Positions 28,614 to 41,389 of a stretch of DNA of 64,000 bases are shown one piece after another. Positions within the stretch are counted from its first letter, which is position 1; each line of letters begins with the position of its first letter. Under the pieces are notes generated by a model. The model was not told where the DNA came from. It did not search any database and was given only the letters and a program-made list of their open reading frames with translations. Source of the DNA: Eutreptiella sp. 'Long Island Sound 2002' (lineage: Eukaryota > Euglenozoa > Euglenophyceae > Eutreptiales > Eutreptiaceae); NCBI GenBank assembly GCA_964036045.1, contig OZ038384.1, forward strand, positions 51,932,843 to 51,996,842, in the 5' to 3' direction. The translations under genes were made by a program, and so were the position numbers.

Positions 28614-31465
28614 CGAACACACTGGGGTGTGTTACCGGGTCAACGAAGGCGTGAGTGTGGCGAAAAGCCGAAAAACGCGCCTCCTAGCAGCAAAATCTGT
28701 CCAGATCTGCTCACAATCCAATGGATTGGAACCGAATCAGGGTAAATGACACCAGAATGTACAAGAATGAGACATGGAAAACAACCAAAGGAAACAAAAT
28801 TAAGTCAAAAGACACGTAAACGTACCTCGAAGGGATACCAAACCGTGTCCTGGTCGAGAATGAGGAGCAATTCAGCAAAATCAGGCAAAATTACACATGA
28901 AATGCAGGGGGATTCAAGACAAATGACCTGTTCCGAGCGGTTGTTGCTCTCGCGGGCACGCTACGGTGTCCTCCACGTACTCTACATCGTGTCATTCCCG
29001 CTTTTCTCTTGTCGAACCGACAGCATGTGCTCAAGATGGCCAAAATGTACACAGAATTGGCAAGAATTGAGACAATTGACATTGATTTGGGCTTGGATTA
29101 AGGAGTCAAAATACACACAGAGAGCAATCGTTAACAGAGATAGTATATATTCACTACAAAGTGTCCTGCCTAGGTCCGCGGCAGGGCAATTCGAGGAAGC
29201 CGTCACTAGATCCTACAGAAATCCAACAAACTGACACCACAATGTCCTGGAATGCAGGAAGGTACAAGATTAAGGCTGGAATCAGCTGAAATCAGCAATA
29301 ATGAGTAAACGGAGAGTGGGCAAACGAGCACCACAGCAGTAAACAAAAGTCAGTTCACCTTGGGTAGGCGAGTTTTTATCTCACAAAGCAAGGATCTAAC
29401 AGATTCAAAGAAAATGTTGGCATGATGAATCATTCATGATGATGGACATGCTGACCTTGAATCCTGCAGCTAAATCATGACAGACTCCGCCGGAGGTTCA
29501 CGGAAGGCGATAGCTTGTGGGCCATACGCTGCAACACACCATATGTATCCGTATTTACAGTGGCGGTGGTGTTTTCGAAGGATAAGTAGGCCAATCTCTT
29601 GCTTTCAGACCACAATCTGAACAATTCTGCTGATCTAGAACCTGAATTCGCAAATGAGGCTCACTTTTCTGACGAAACAGTTTTCGCCGGTGCCACCAGA
29701 CTCCAGAAGTGTCTGCCTGAAGTCCGTAGAAGCCATATATAAAGTTCCTTAAGAGAACTGACGTCGCGGTTTAGCAAAATGGTAGAAACAAGTCAGTAGG
29801 ATGCTCTCAAATCAAGACAAAATTGGAGGAATCTCCACAGATGAAGCTGGAATGAAGTCTACCGGCAGCAGAATGAAGCTCAAAACTAAGTTTCTGGTTG
29901 TGTTCGGAACACTACCAGACTACAGGGGGTTCCTGTAGGGAGTAAGCGGCTGCGCAACCTGAGATTTATCTACATTACATCATCTGCTGGTGGTAGAAAT
30001 TCAGGAACTCCAGTTCCACAGTTCAGATTACCCCTAGTCTGTCCTTGTGGAAGCCTGGCGCTGACATTCCCACACATTACAACACTACACCGGACATACC
30101 AGTAGTGTTCTTACGCTCCAGTAATTAACCGAAGGGGCACCACGCAAAATCTGAAGGAATGAGGGGCGAATGATCAAGATTCCCTCGCTCATGACACTCT
30201 AAAACAAGTGCTCTCTGCTCCTGGTCTAGCAGATTGAGCACGCAGCTGCAGCTTCGAAGGAGCCAGTTTGGTCCCCTTTGGAAGAAGGGGAAAGCAAAAA
30301 GGCTGAGGGCCGACCGCGCCACGAAGTCGCAGCGACTTTTTACGAGGCACTTGCGTTCCCACTGCAGCCAATGCCTGGGACCGCAGGCGTAACCACTCAG
30401 GCGAGGGTGTTCAAGAGCTGGATAGGACATGCCGGAGATATTGGCGCAGTGAGCATCTATAGGGGCTCGAACTTACGACCCCTAGCTCAAGAGGCGGCAT
30501 GCCTATCCACTATACTGACGAAGGTCCTTAGTACAATCCGGTGTTCGGCGGTACGAAAACCGTCTTAGGCTGACCGCTCGGTACATGTACATGACGGAAA
30601 AATGTAAATAAAATCTGAATGAACTCTGCCGTCCGGAGACGCAAATAAATATGTAAAACCACCTAGACCGGCCTCCAAGGGACAGCCCCATGGCGCTAAT
30701 GCAGCCCCGGATGCAGGCTGTGGATGGGTGGTATCGCACAGTCAAAGTTTAAAAACCGGCTTCGGACTTACCGGAGATCAGGCATCAGGCATTCGTAAAT
30801 GCTCTGTGCTTCCCTCACGAAAAAGTGGAGTTCGCGGAGTACGTCAGGTACACCGAGAATGGAATCTATGTGACAGGCAACTGTGCCCGAAGGGAGCAGT
30901 GTTGATACACCGGAACACCCCAATCCCCTCCACTGACGAAGCCGCAGGGTCAGGAGTGCACATCTATCGACCGACCGTTCCGGGTCTCGAACCTACGACC
31001 ACGGGCCGGGAACCAAGTGCACTGCCCAACTTGACTGACGAGCTGTATACCGATAAACAGCGAACGAAGTTCAAACCTCTCATCGGTTACCGGATTGGTA
31101 CATGAAACCTCCAACTTCTAGTAATCAGCTCAGATCTTCGCCTGTCCGGCTCGAACTGGACTTTTAAGGGCCAGGACAGTTAGTGCACCTTCGCCGGCAA
31201 CACATGACGGCTTCAGTCGCACAAGTCCAATGTAGGCCGATTTTCTCACTCATGTGGCCAAAGTCATCCGTTCACCAGTAACACCTCAGAATTCAACCTG
31301 AAAAATACGCAAAAACTTGTCTCGAGACTACAACACACCTGGTGTACTGGGTAGCCCCACAGTCAACTCAAAGGGGACGTTATTTCGGCTTGATGTACCA
31401 GAAATTTGAAATTTGGATCAGAATTTGATGAAACGGATGTGAGTGAGTAATGTACAAAAATGAGC
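28614..31465 (-). other. TE3 3' non-coding internal region with tRNA-like segments
   Basis: 2.85 kb between the end of pol and the 3' LTR with no credible ORF. Three minus-strand stretches look tRNA-derived: about 30437-30510 (TAGTGGATAGGC...GTCGTAAGTTCGAGCCCC), about 30940-31010 (GTCGTAGGTTCGAGACCC) and, weaker, about 31140-31165 (CCAGTTCGAGCCGG). The first two share flanking bases, as copies of one repeat would. Confidence 0.5.
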
Positions 31466-32398
31466 TCAGAATGTCTCCGAATGTGGACGAACAACCACCT
31501 GGCTCAACGCTGCAGGCTTGCCGCCACCGCGGAACAGTTCTGGTGGTCTTCGTTCACGCACCGAACGCCCCTCATTGCCCTCCTGTGCCTGTGCTGGAGG
31601 GGGGCGTGGTGTTTCCGGTCGCACGGCACCTTGAGGCGCCGGATTTCGTGCAGAATGTGCTGGAATCTGTGGCGGAGGAGCTGGATCTCCGTCCACCACA
31701 ACGGCCTTTGCTCCGTCCTTTTCAACTATACGGTCTGGCTTGCTCAGACAGTCAGTAAATAGGACCGGAATCTCGGGATGAGCTCGCGGGTAATTTCTGA
31801 AACCTGTGGTATAACCATGTACAAAGGAAGAGGGAGGTTCCCAAGTGTTCTCAGACTCAGGAAAATCCTTGTACTTGACAAGAATTCGCCAGTTACCCTC
31901 ATCATCCTTATAATGGTCGACAAGGCGTTCTACCTCGTAATTACCACCTTCAATCCTGCGTTCTGAAAGCCATTTGGAGGTCCAGAAAAGGGGTTTGACC
32001 CTGCCCTTTGGACTCGGAATCTCAGGCTTAAGCCTGTCTCCGCTCACCTCCAACTCCCGATTCACATCCACACGCACCTTAAAACTGTTCTCCCTGACTC
32101 GAGAAACAATTTCAAAGGGACCTTCCCACACGGGGAGAAGCTTGGAGTCTCCCCCCTGGATAGTTTCGCTCTTGCGGAGCCAAACACGGTCTCCTTTTTC
32201 GAGCTCTTGTGGTTCCTTTCTGCCCTGGTTGGCAATGCTCAAAAAATCTGCCTAAAAATTTTATACACGTCGCTTGGCCTCCTTTTCCCCAGCCTGAATC
32301 TCGTCGAAAAATGCTGATGCATCCTTACATTCCCTTGGATGATCGTACGGGAGGTTCCACCAGCACTTGTTTCGAACGAAAACAAGCTGAATGGGTGA
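31466..32398 (-). pseudogene. TE3 pol, C-terminal part with chromodomain
   Basis: The frame from 32242 to 31466 (258 aa) has an integrase C-terminal region (LEKGDRVWLRKSE...LLPVWEGPFEIVSRV) and a chromodomain (YEVERLVDHYKDDEGNWRILVKYKDFPESENTWEP), followed by a Pro/Arg-rich tail. Between 32398 and 32242 the reading frame is lost and a short out-of-frame stretch carries the link to the integrase core, so at least one frameshift lies there. The chromodomain puts TE3 with the chromoviruses, as for TE1. Confidence 0.88.
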
Positions 32399-33103
32399 CT
32401 ACCTGTGATACAACTCTGTGTTGTGGTACCGGCGGAGCAGGGCGAAAGGGATCTCAAGCCAATCGACATCCTTGTTACTGGCGAGTTCCTTTCGCAACAT
32501 ATTAATTATGGTTTTTCCTGCTCGTTCTGCCGGCAGTGCCCTGTGCTGGTGGACCTCACATCGAAGATGATGGATTCCCAACCGAGCACAAAGGGTTTTC
32601 CACCACTCAGAAATATATGCACTGCCTGAATCAGTTAAAATCTCCGAGGGAACATCCCAGCACCCCATCCATGTCTGCGCACACCATTTGGCGGCAGCCT
32701 TGCCAGTCATGGCATTCACGTTGCAAGGCAAGACATGAATGTACCCTGAGTGTCTACATTGAATTAATAACACACCATTGATTTTTTTGTTGGTCCAATG
32801 GCATTCCTCTCCCTCCAGGTCACCGAGGTAGAAGAAATCTGAGGTGACTCGGTCCAAGAGTCGCTCGGGTACGGGATGCGGCCTCAGATAGCCCTTAGGC
32901 TTGGCCGTAGCAGGCACCGCCACTGCACCTTGGACACATGATGAGGCCACTTTCATGCAGTGGGTGTGCAATCGAGCTCCAAAGAGACGATGTTTAATGG
33001 ATTTCCAGAGTTTGGCGCCATGGGAGTGAGGAGTCTCCAATTTGTGCCACCAGTTGACAACCCTGGACGCCAATCTGTCAGGCACGCACAGTTTCCCATT
33101 CAT
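32399..33103 (-). pseudogene. TE3 integrase core
   Basis: In the same frame as the RT/RNase H part, after a TGA at 33104-33106. Contains a zinc-binding H-H-C-C arrangement (HSHGAKLW...CMKVASSCVQG, with the last Cys position imperfect), and the DDE candidates in VTSDFFYLGD, LTDSGSAYISEWW and PAERAGKTIINM (Glu in AERAG). The frame ends at 32399 because of a frameshift. Confidence 0.87.
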
Positions 33104-34996
33104 TCACAGTTTTCCGTTGTCCAAAAAATATTGGGAAAAAGTTCCGTCCTGAAATGCTGACTTTGAAGTCAAATGTTCGTAGATTTCTTCAAACATATTA
33201 TCGGATTTATATTCTTTGGGCCAATCCTTGGTGAGCAGGGAGTCCTTGGGGATCGCCTGGGCAGGTGCCACAGGTTTTCGACCCAATGGATGGACACATC
33301 TGAACCGCACCACAGGATTTTGTCGTTTAACGAACTTGGGGGTGGATTCTCCAGGTTTAACTACTCTGAGGGTGTCGACACGCACTGCAGAGCATTGGAC
33401 ATGGGAATGTGGGGGATGATCCTCCACTGTGATATCGTGGCAGGGCAATCGACCCTGCCGGACTGAACACTGTAGACAGTGGCGCTTAATCAACTGCCTT
33501 TCCTCCGCATCCCACTCAATTACTAACCCACGGTCTTGTTCAGTCCCATGGATGTTCGTCGGCACGCACGCTTTGGAAGCAGGATATGCCCATCTGCTTA
33601 AAGCGTCAGCGACAGTGTTGTACTTGCCTGGAAGGTAAGCCACATGAAGATCGAAAAGACTCAAAAACTCGTGCCATCTAGCACGGCGTCCAGCAGGACC
33701 TGACACCGTGTTGACATGTTCTGTCGACCAGTACTCAAGAGAGCGATGATCCGTCAGAACTTCAACTCTGTTTGTGCCTATCCACGATTGAAATTTTTTT
33801 AAGGCACAGATGATGGCGTAGGTCTCCTGCCCACGGGGGGACCACTGCATTTGTCTGGGAGTAAGCTTCCTCGACCAGAATGTAAGCGGATAATGAGCCC
33901 CAGTTTCTAAATCTTGCTGTTCTAACACTGCCCCAACCGCATACTTACTAGCATCACTCCTATCGTAGAAAAGACTATCGAATTTGGGAGCGTGCAAAGT
34001 GGCGACTTCGCAGAAGGCGGCTTTTAGTTGCACAAACGCCTCATTGCACTCGTTGGTCCACTGCACTCGCACCTTCGAGCCCGCACGACCAGCCTCCCTA
34101 CCAACCTTGAGTAATTCAGTAAGGGGGGCGGCGTACCTTGCATAATCCTTGACGAAAGTATGGTAAAAATTGCAACAGCCAAGGAATCCACGAAGGGCCA
34201 AAATGGTCTCAGGGCGCTTCCACTTCTGAATTGCAAGGAGCTTCGCTGGACTCGGCTGGCGAGTCCCATTTCGTAGCAAACAGCCACAGAATTCGACACT
34301 TTCCAGGAATAATTTACCCTTCTTGGGACCGCAGATGAGCTGATTTTTGTCCAGAATGTCGAGGACCATGTTCAGCTGTTTCTCATGCAGGTCCACAAGC
34401 TCCTGTTCGGTTAAACCATCGCACACAGTGGCGATGATTATGTCGTCGATATACACGAAAACAAATTCACGAAGCTCAGGGTGCTCTGAAAACAAGGTTT
34501 CTTCCATCATCCGTTGGAAAAAGCTCGGAGCATTCTTCAAACCCATAGGCATGACGGTCCACTGAACAGGACCCACTGGACTGCACATGCACGTCAGGGG
34601 TCTGGATGACTTCGCCAGAGGCATCTGGTGGAAGCCATGCCTTAGATCCAGGACTGAGAATAGTTTCCCCTTGGTTCTTTTCACAATTTCCTCCTCAATG
34701 AGGGGTAAAGGGTGCGAATCAGCCTCAGTTTCCGCATTTAAATTACGAAAATCAACCACCATGCGCCAACCATCAATGGAATTCTGGTCTGCTGGGGGCG
34801 GTTTAGGCACTGTGAAGGGCGCATGACACCACTCAGAGGTCATGCACGCCTCCAACCAGCCGAATTCTTGCAGATTTCTCTGAATGATGTCACGAAGAAT
34901 TTCATGCTTCTTGCCATGATTTTCGTAAGGTCGCTGCTTTTTGGGTTTTGCTCCCTCCTTTAGCCCGATGAACGCCTCCCCGTGCTGGCCACGCAC
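33104..34996 (-). pseudogene. TE3 reverse transcriptase and RNase H
   Basis: 631 codons. RT shows VLDLRHGFHQMPLAKSSR, SPVGPVQWTVMPMGLKNAPSFFQ and the catalytic YIDD at about 34443-34454. RNase H shows DRSDASKYAVGAVLEQ (an Arg in place of the usual Thr before Asp-Ala-Ser), SPRGQETYAI and LTDHRSLEYW, then the H2C2-preceding linker. In frame with the protease part upstream (TAG at 35015-35017 between them) and with the integrase downstream. The key catalytic residues survive despite the flanking stops. Confidence 0.93.
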
Positions 34997-35014
34997 TGGA
35001 GGGTTCTTGACGAG

Positions 35015-36637
35015 CTAACCAGAGAGGGTGGTGTCCTTTCGCTCGGCAAAAATCTTTTTCCTTCGCTCATTGCAAAGTTGACTTTCAACCTGTTCACCAG
35101 CCACCACCGTAGAGCAAATTTTCGCCAGATCTCGCGATCCAGCAGGCAACAGACCTTGTTTCAACGACTGAAACAGAGAGGGATCGACTCCCTCTTGCGG
35201 GTATGTCGTGGATGCCCGAGCCTGCTGAGCATCTTCCAGATCCTCACAGACAAAGGGGTCGAAAAAGGCCTCAAACTTGGGCTTTTTGTAAAATTGTCTC
35301 AATTTGACCTTCTTTCGGAATCTTGTTCCCTTGACCAGGTAGGAGATGCTTGCTGGATCTGATCGTATTGGGGTCTGACTACAATCAGAGGTTCCAGATT
35401 CCAGGTTCGGCACCGTATCATCTCCTTCCAAAAAATGGGAAAAATTCGAATCTGAATCCGTACCATGGTCAAGACCTGATTCTGACCCATGGTCTGATGT
35501 GCAAGATCCGTCAGAGATGAGACCTCCATTGACCAGAAAAGCGACGGAAGGCCACAGCCGCTGTCGCAGCGGACCAGTGTCGTCCCTGGCGTACAGCTTG
35601 ACGTCGTGGGGGAGGCGGATGGAGTCGAGTGTCATGGCCAAAACATCCTTCCACCATGGTTTCCAATCCCATAGTGGTACGACAAGGATGGCCTGTGTCC
35701 GATCCTCCTTTTTTTTTTGAACGACCTCCCCCAACAAATGAAGAGGGGGGTTTATCCACAGCCTTTTATCCCACTTTACTGCCGTTGCATCGTCAGCTAA
35801 GCGCTTGAAACGCTTGTTTAACTCGTTGCAAAAGGCATCCTTGGCGGGCGCAAAATCGTGGTTCTCCAAAAAAAAGGAACGTATATAATCACGCCACTTA
35901 TCTACAACGCGGTAGTTGGAAGACTTCCAATTGCGCGGTTTGGGATGCTGAGTGTCCCTTCGTTGCTCCTGTAGCAAGATGCTGTAAGCCGTAGTGGCGT
36001 TTATCTCACTAATCCCTTCATCCTCACGGAAAACTGTGTTCACCCTTCGACTCAAAAATTCTTTTGCATTTCGGTACCCAGAATGCAAGAACCGAAAGCT
36101 GGGAGCTTCCTGCTCTCCTGATTCCAAAATAAAACAACGTCTTTGTCCTACAGGGGCCACTTTGTTCTTCGTTAAAAATGGATGACCTAAATAAAGGTCG
36201 TATTTGATGGCCGCTCTATAAAAACAATCCTCTAAAACAACATCCTCTACCTTACCTTCCTCCCATAAATCCTGGGCGACCATGTGCGCCTTCAGAAACG
36301 AACCTGTATTCCCTCTTGGGAGAGCATGACCTGAAACACCTTCCAGGTTAACGGGGTGCAGCGAAGTGTCAACACATTCGTCTGGTAAAAATATTTCTGA
36401 CTGAAGATTCACTTCACTACCATTGTCACAAAGACACGTAGCAAGGTGTTTGTTCCCCTTCTTGTCAGTAACCCACAGACGACAAATGAATTGATGAGCT
36501 CGGTATTTGTTGGGAACACCGATCTCCACAACATTCCTATTTCCATCCGCCTCAACTCGCGGTGGTCCTACAGACAACGCTCCAATGTCCACGATCGGAC
36601 ATTCAGGGAAACGCCTGATTGTGTGTCGGGTGGCCAC
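35015..36637 (-). pseudogene. TE3 protease region of pol
   Basis: 540-aa frame with a retropepsin-like core LATCLCDNGSEVNLQSEIFL: the catalytic triplet is D-N-G instead of D-T/S-G, which would probably abolish activity. GHPFL...C follows in the place of the usual second conserved motif. The remaining 300 aa are an acidic linker to RT like that of TE1 (the element-specific KLRQFYKKPKFEAFFDPF region). It lies in the same frame as the gag end at 36653-36655 (TAA), with no other stop between. Confidence 0.8.
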
Positions 36638-36652
36638 ACAATCTTGGCGCCT

Positions 36653-37232
36653 TTATTCCTGATAATCTCCCTCGTATTTCTGTTGCACGGTTTCCCAGGA
36701 ACCGTCCTCGTCCTCCCACTGGTCTCCCAGACCTTCTTCGCCAAGATTCCCTTCTTCATCGGGGGCATCCTGGTCCTCCGTCGTCACATTATTATAATAA
36801 TCCTCGTCGGAACCAGCAACTTCGTGCACTGATGCAGCACGACCTGAATAGGAGTTCCGCTGACCAGATGATCCTTTCCCTCGTCCACCTTTCGCGCCCT
36901 GGGAGGTCCCCTTGCCCTTACCAGCGCTCATTCCCTTGGAATGTCCCGAGAACTGGCCACCGGATTGGCCTTTTCCCTTGGAAAAATTGCCTTTTCCACC
37001 ATTACCCTTGGCAGAATTGGACTTACCATTTCCGTTTTTAAAATTTTCTGGAGAGCGTCCTTGGCTGGATTGGCCCTGGTTTCCCTTGCCTCCAGAAGTC
37101 TGCTGGCCTTTACTGCCTTTACCTTTCCGCTGGGCGTCGATTGGCGATTTTCATCCACCTTCTTGACAGGGGCTTTGGGCGGATCGTTGCTGGCTTCTTG
37201 TGCCACTCTTTTTGCATCTATCTTATTCCACC
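36653..37232 (-). pseudogene. TE3 gag, C-terminal basic part
   Basis: Left of the retroelement insertion, the frame reads a Gly/Lys/Asn/Ser-rich RNA-binding-type region (repeated GKG, KGNGGKG patterns) and then an acidic tail ending at TAA 36653-36655. Bases 37222-37232 are the target duplication of the TACC-tailed copy 2. Confidence 0.75.
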
Positions 37233-39916
37233 TACTACTTATTCGCTACTTACAGGACCCAGCATCATACGCCCGCCCCCGAAGCCCAGGACCCTCCGCC
37301 GTCTCCCACAGCGCTCTCTTCCGCCTCCGACTCCACAACCTCCACCACCACGACCACCTCATCCACCACCACCACCACGTCCTCATCCAGCACTCCACCC
37401 CCCAGGCCGCGGGGGACGCCTCCCAAACGGGCCCCCAAACCCGTTCCCACCGCGAGCAACCCCACCGCCGCCAAGGCCCACGCCCCGACGAGGCCCACAC
37501 CCGCGACCCAGCCGAAACCCAAGACCGCCGCCAAACAGCCCCCCAAACCCGTCAGCGCGCCACGACCGCAACCCGCAGCCAAGCCCTAACCCAAGTCCAG
37601 ACCAGGCGCCACGACGGCAGCGCGAGCCCGGCCCCCCGAGGACGTCCTCTATGACATTCGGGCCCAGCCGTCCCAGGCCCGGAGGCAGCGGCGCCCAGCA
37701 CAGCGCCTCCCCACCGTCACCGACGCCGCCGCCACCACCTTCACAGCGGAGCGCGCCGTGGCCGAAGTACAACGCACCTCGTCCCGCCACCTCTCAAAGC
37801 CCGCACCCAAGGCCCACGGACCGCCCTCGACCAGGCCAGAACGACGCTAGGGTCCACCAGCAGCGTCCCCGCCCCCCTACCAACCCTCGATGACAGCCCA
37901 CATGCAGCGCATGCCCCACTACCGCCACCGCCGCGAGTCCCCGCCCAACCCCGAGGCGGAGACCGTGCGCGCACACGCGCGGGTCCACATCCGCGCGCGC
38001 CCCCACTCCCCGCGCAGCCCCAGGGAACAGGACTACGAGGAATCCCCCAGGCCCGCCACCGCCACCGGTCCCCACGACCCCGTCACACCCACCCACGCCC
38101 ACTCCTCCGCCCAAGACCGCAGGCCCGCCCAGGGACAGTGGTGGCAGCGCTGGACCCACACGCAGCTCTGGGAGCTGCGAAAGTGGGCCCGGGGAGAGCC
38201 CTCCCCCGAGGGCCTGGTTCATCGGCCCGGCAAGGGGTCGGTGGAGAAGTGCCGCCTCTGGCCGGCGGGGGGTTGGATGCCGCAGGCCGCATGGGAAGCC
38301 ATGCTGGCCGATGCGCTGGTACCCCTGGGAGTCCACCCCGCAACCTCCCCGCGCCCCAGGACCACCCGTATGTCCTTAGGCGCCTGGGGGAGACCCTCCA
38401 GGAGACACAGCGAGACGGCATCCGCCTGTGGGACATCACCCAAAGCCCAGCCCCGCACAAACACACCCCCTCACCACCCCACAAGCGTCGGCGCACCGAC
38501 ACCGGCGGCACCCACAGCACCCCAGGAGCCCTGCGCACCACACAACACGACGCGCCTGACCCCCCGGCCAGCGGCGCCGCCACCTAACCCCGTTACCCAG
38601 CAAACCACCACCACGGGGCGCCACGCCAGGCCCCGCCCAGAAGTCACCAAACGAACCGGACGCCGAAGGACGCCAACGCACACGACAACGGGCACCACTA
38701 TGCACAAAGGCACCGAACCCAGGCCCGCTACCGTCGCAACCGCCTAACCGAGCCAAAACCCAAACACAAATCAAACCCGAGCCACACCCCGAAACCGCTA
38801 ACCCTTGACTCCTGACCAGGCCCGCCGAGGGAACAACGTAACAACAGCCCACACCCACAGCCCACACAGCCGCCTAACCAGCCAGCTCCAGAAGCAAAGA
38901 GACACCTCACCAAACCCACCCTGACCCAAGCCCGTGTACATCAGGACGCGCGAGCCGCACTTCCGGGGCGCGACCGCCGCCACAGCACCGACGACACACG
39001 CCAGAGGACAAAACACTGTTGCACCGCCGCACCAGCTGCCCGTGCCTGTGCCTGCAGTGTACGCGCGCCCCTGTTTTTCTTTTTCTTCCAACAAAAAAAA
39101 ACGAAAATTAGGGGGGGAGGAAGAGGGACACAACCACCCATGGCACACGTGCACCGCACACAGCGCGCACACCGGTGAACGGCAGCCAAGTGGCCCAGGA
39201 CACCGCACACGCAACACACCACACCGAGCGAGCACACCGGTGAACAGGAGCCAAGTGGCCCAGGACACCGCAGACGCAACACAGCAAACCGCGCGGGCAC
39301 AGCGGTGAACAGGAGCCAAGCAGCCCAGGACACTGCACACACGTAGGGCGGCCGAGGGACAGGAAAGAACCAATACCCCATGGGTTGGACGCACTGGGGC
39401 GACCCAGCCGACCCACCGGGCCAGTGGCAGGAGCGGTACTCCAAGGCCACTGGTCCGAGCCCGGCCAGGCTGCATCGGGGACCATGGCAAACGTCACCCG
39501 GAGCCATGGAAGCAACCGGTGACAGGCGAGCCGGTACACAGTCCAGGAGGGGGTCACCTGCCAAGCAGAGTGGCCCCGCAACTCAAACCACAAGGGTGAG
39601 GCGGTCGTACCGTAGACTGGCGGGAGCAAAACCCCTTGTGGTGAGAGATACTCCACACGGCTGAGCAGCCCCCAGAGCTGCCGCCCAAAGGAGGGGGCAT
39701 GTGGCCCTACCCATGGACACATGTGGGCACCCCCCCCCACCTGGGACACGTGGACCGGGTGGCAGCGACAATGCCTTCCCAAGCACATGCGGGAGCGGCT
39801 CAAGAGGCACCTGACATAGGGCAGTGGGAGGGACAGGACGTCCCCTTGGTAAGACCTTCTTCCTGCGATGTCAAAGGAGGCATCCCGAGCTCCCGAAGAT
39901 ACCTACCTACCTACCT
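37233..39916 (+). mobile_element. TACC-tailed retroelement, copy 2 (2.7 kb, 11-bp target duplication)
   Basis: Flanked by CTTATTCCACC at 37222-37232 and 39917-39927; ends in four TACC units (39900-39915). From left: Pro/Ala/Thr-rich coding-like sequence; a more conserved segment at about 38125-38580 (see the separate entry); a C/A-rich non-coding part; an A-rich run near 39090-39105; tandem units near 39170-39330 containing 'caccggtgaacaggagccaagtggccc'; and the same 3' 550 bp as copies 1 and 4. No reverse transcriptase is visible, so it is either 5'-truncated or non-autonomous and mobilised by another element. Confidence 0.88.
38125..38587 (+). pseudogene. Conserved ORF segment of the TACC-tailed family
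   Basis: Frame one reads QWWQRWTHTQLWELRKWARG...GWMPQAAWEAMLADALVPLGVHP up to about 38335; a one-base change of frame gives PRNLPAPQDHPYVLRRLGETLQE...GIRLWDITQSPAPHKH and a basic PPHKRRRTD end at 38587. The same pieces recur in copy 3 (minus strand: AWWSAPALQELRCWVKWAGG...IMPQAACEALLRDAVQGL) and copy 4 (minus strand: YADALHPLGVHPRNLPAPQDHPYVLRRLRETLQE). Conservation at protein level among diverged copies argues for a real protein; its family is unknown. It might be an ORF1-like nucleic-acid-binding protein. Confidence 0.55.
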
Positions 39917-41389
39917 CTTATTCCACCAGTGATTCTCAGTGGAATGCGACTTGGCACGGTTGGTGTGACCGAAGGACAAACAAATGGCACAGTCTTTCGA
40001 CTGCGTGTCATTTACATTCTTCTGATTCCCACCTTTGGAGGGGGGATTTCGGCTCAATCCCTCATGGAATTGCTGATGCCGCGAATTTCAATCTCCAAGC
40101 ACCGTCCTTTTCCTTACACTTGGATACACTAGTGGCCGAGCACTTTTTGAGGGCATCTCTCAACTGAAAACGACCTGAGCCCTTAGGGAATCCCGTGACT
40201 TCAGTCCACCAGGATTTCACCTTCTCGTTGGACTGCTCCTGCCTCAGCGATGCAGCCGTGTCGGCAGGCATTTTCGCGAAGATGATGGCCTTTAGATCGC
40301 CATCTGACAGATGTTCCCCAGCACTCTCAGCCTCATTCACCAGATTTTCAAAGCGGAGTCGCTTGTTCTGAACCTGGTGGAGAATGAGTTTGGGAATGTT
40401 CCGGAAAGAGGTGAGGAGGGTTCGGTAATGGTCTTCAGGCAACCTACTTCCTCGTCCCTCAAGCAGAGCAAGCAATTCACTGTAGGTGAGTGGGTTAGAG
40501 GAATCAGCCCTATCAGTGTAGGATTTAATCCATGTATCACGAATGGGACCCTCTAAACACTCGAGGAGAGCATCAAGCTTCTCGTCGTCTCGAACCTTGT
40601 TCTTACCAACCCACAGACAAAATTCTCTTTTAAAAACAGCCCACCGGCGAGGGTTGCCATTGTATTTTGGTTGTTTTGCAATGGCTCTCAGTTTAGCCCT
40701 CACAGGGTTAATAATGTCCTCAATGCCGCCACCACCCGCCAGGATGGGATTGACCTGGGCAGCACCTGAGACGCCGGCGGCGCCCAGAAGACTCTGGGCG
40801 AGCAAGACCTGAGCCGCAATCATGGGATCAGTGGATCTTTTCTCGGCCAAAACTTCTGTTTTCTTTTTGGTCCTCGCTTCTGAAACACGCTGAGGATTTT
40901 TACTCTCAAAAACTCTTTCTTTTAATTTTTTGACGTTTTTTCTTTTGTTCTTCCGCTCTGGAATCTGTGGTGGGCGCGAGTGAGAAAACTTCAGTCGCTT
41001 CATCCGCTACAGAACAGGTAGATCCGACTGGCGGATCTGGCAAATGAGAGGAGGGGTGAGCGAAAGATCTTCCCATCGAAAGAAAGTGGAAGAGTTTTTC
41101 CTGATAAAATTTAATCGCCTGATTCTCAGCAGCGAGGGTGGCGATTTCTTTCCGACACGAGCAGTGGTGGGCACAGGACACATGAGAGGCGGTTTCAGAC
41201 CGCGATCCAATTGATTCTGGCCTCCTTACCCCGTCTTCCTGCTCGTTCAGCCTACTCTCGATGGTGTTCGCGGCGAGCAGTTCTTGAGATTCCTCCTGCG
41301 CCACCTTGAGAAAGGCTTGCTCCAACGCCGACTCCAGCGACACCACATCGACCTCCATCGTCTTGGCAGTGGACTTGACTGGCACCGGC
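39917..41389 (-). pseudogene. TE3 gag, capsid and nucleocapsid part
   Basis: Reads leftwards. The part from 41385 (159 aa) includes LESALEQAFLKVAQEE... and a Ser/His/Cys-rich stretch, then a frame change near 40950 into a 313-aa frame from 41003: a Lys-rich segment, ALLGAAGVSGAAQVNPILAGGGG, then a capsid-like fold (RAIAKQPKYNGNPRRWAVFKREFCLWVGKN...LECLEGPIRDTWIKSY...). After another frameshift near 40065, KDCAICLSFGHTNRAK is the start of a CCHC-type zinc knuckle with its last Cys missing. The insertion of copy 2 follows. Confidence 0.75.
40950..41389 (-). repeat. Left copy of 440-bp direct repeat flanking a GC-rich insertion
   Basis: About 95% identical by eye to 43090-43530. Both are the same segment of TE3 gag, so the gag is locally duplicated around the insertion at 41390-43089. 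Confidence 0.9.

Noticed and set aside
37141-38747. Pro/Thr/Ser-rich ORFs of 250-285 aa at the left of TACC copy 2
   Set aside because: Low-complexity and open in several frames; only the segment at 38125-38587 is supported by comparison with other copies, so I annotated just that.
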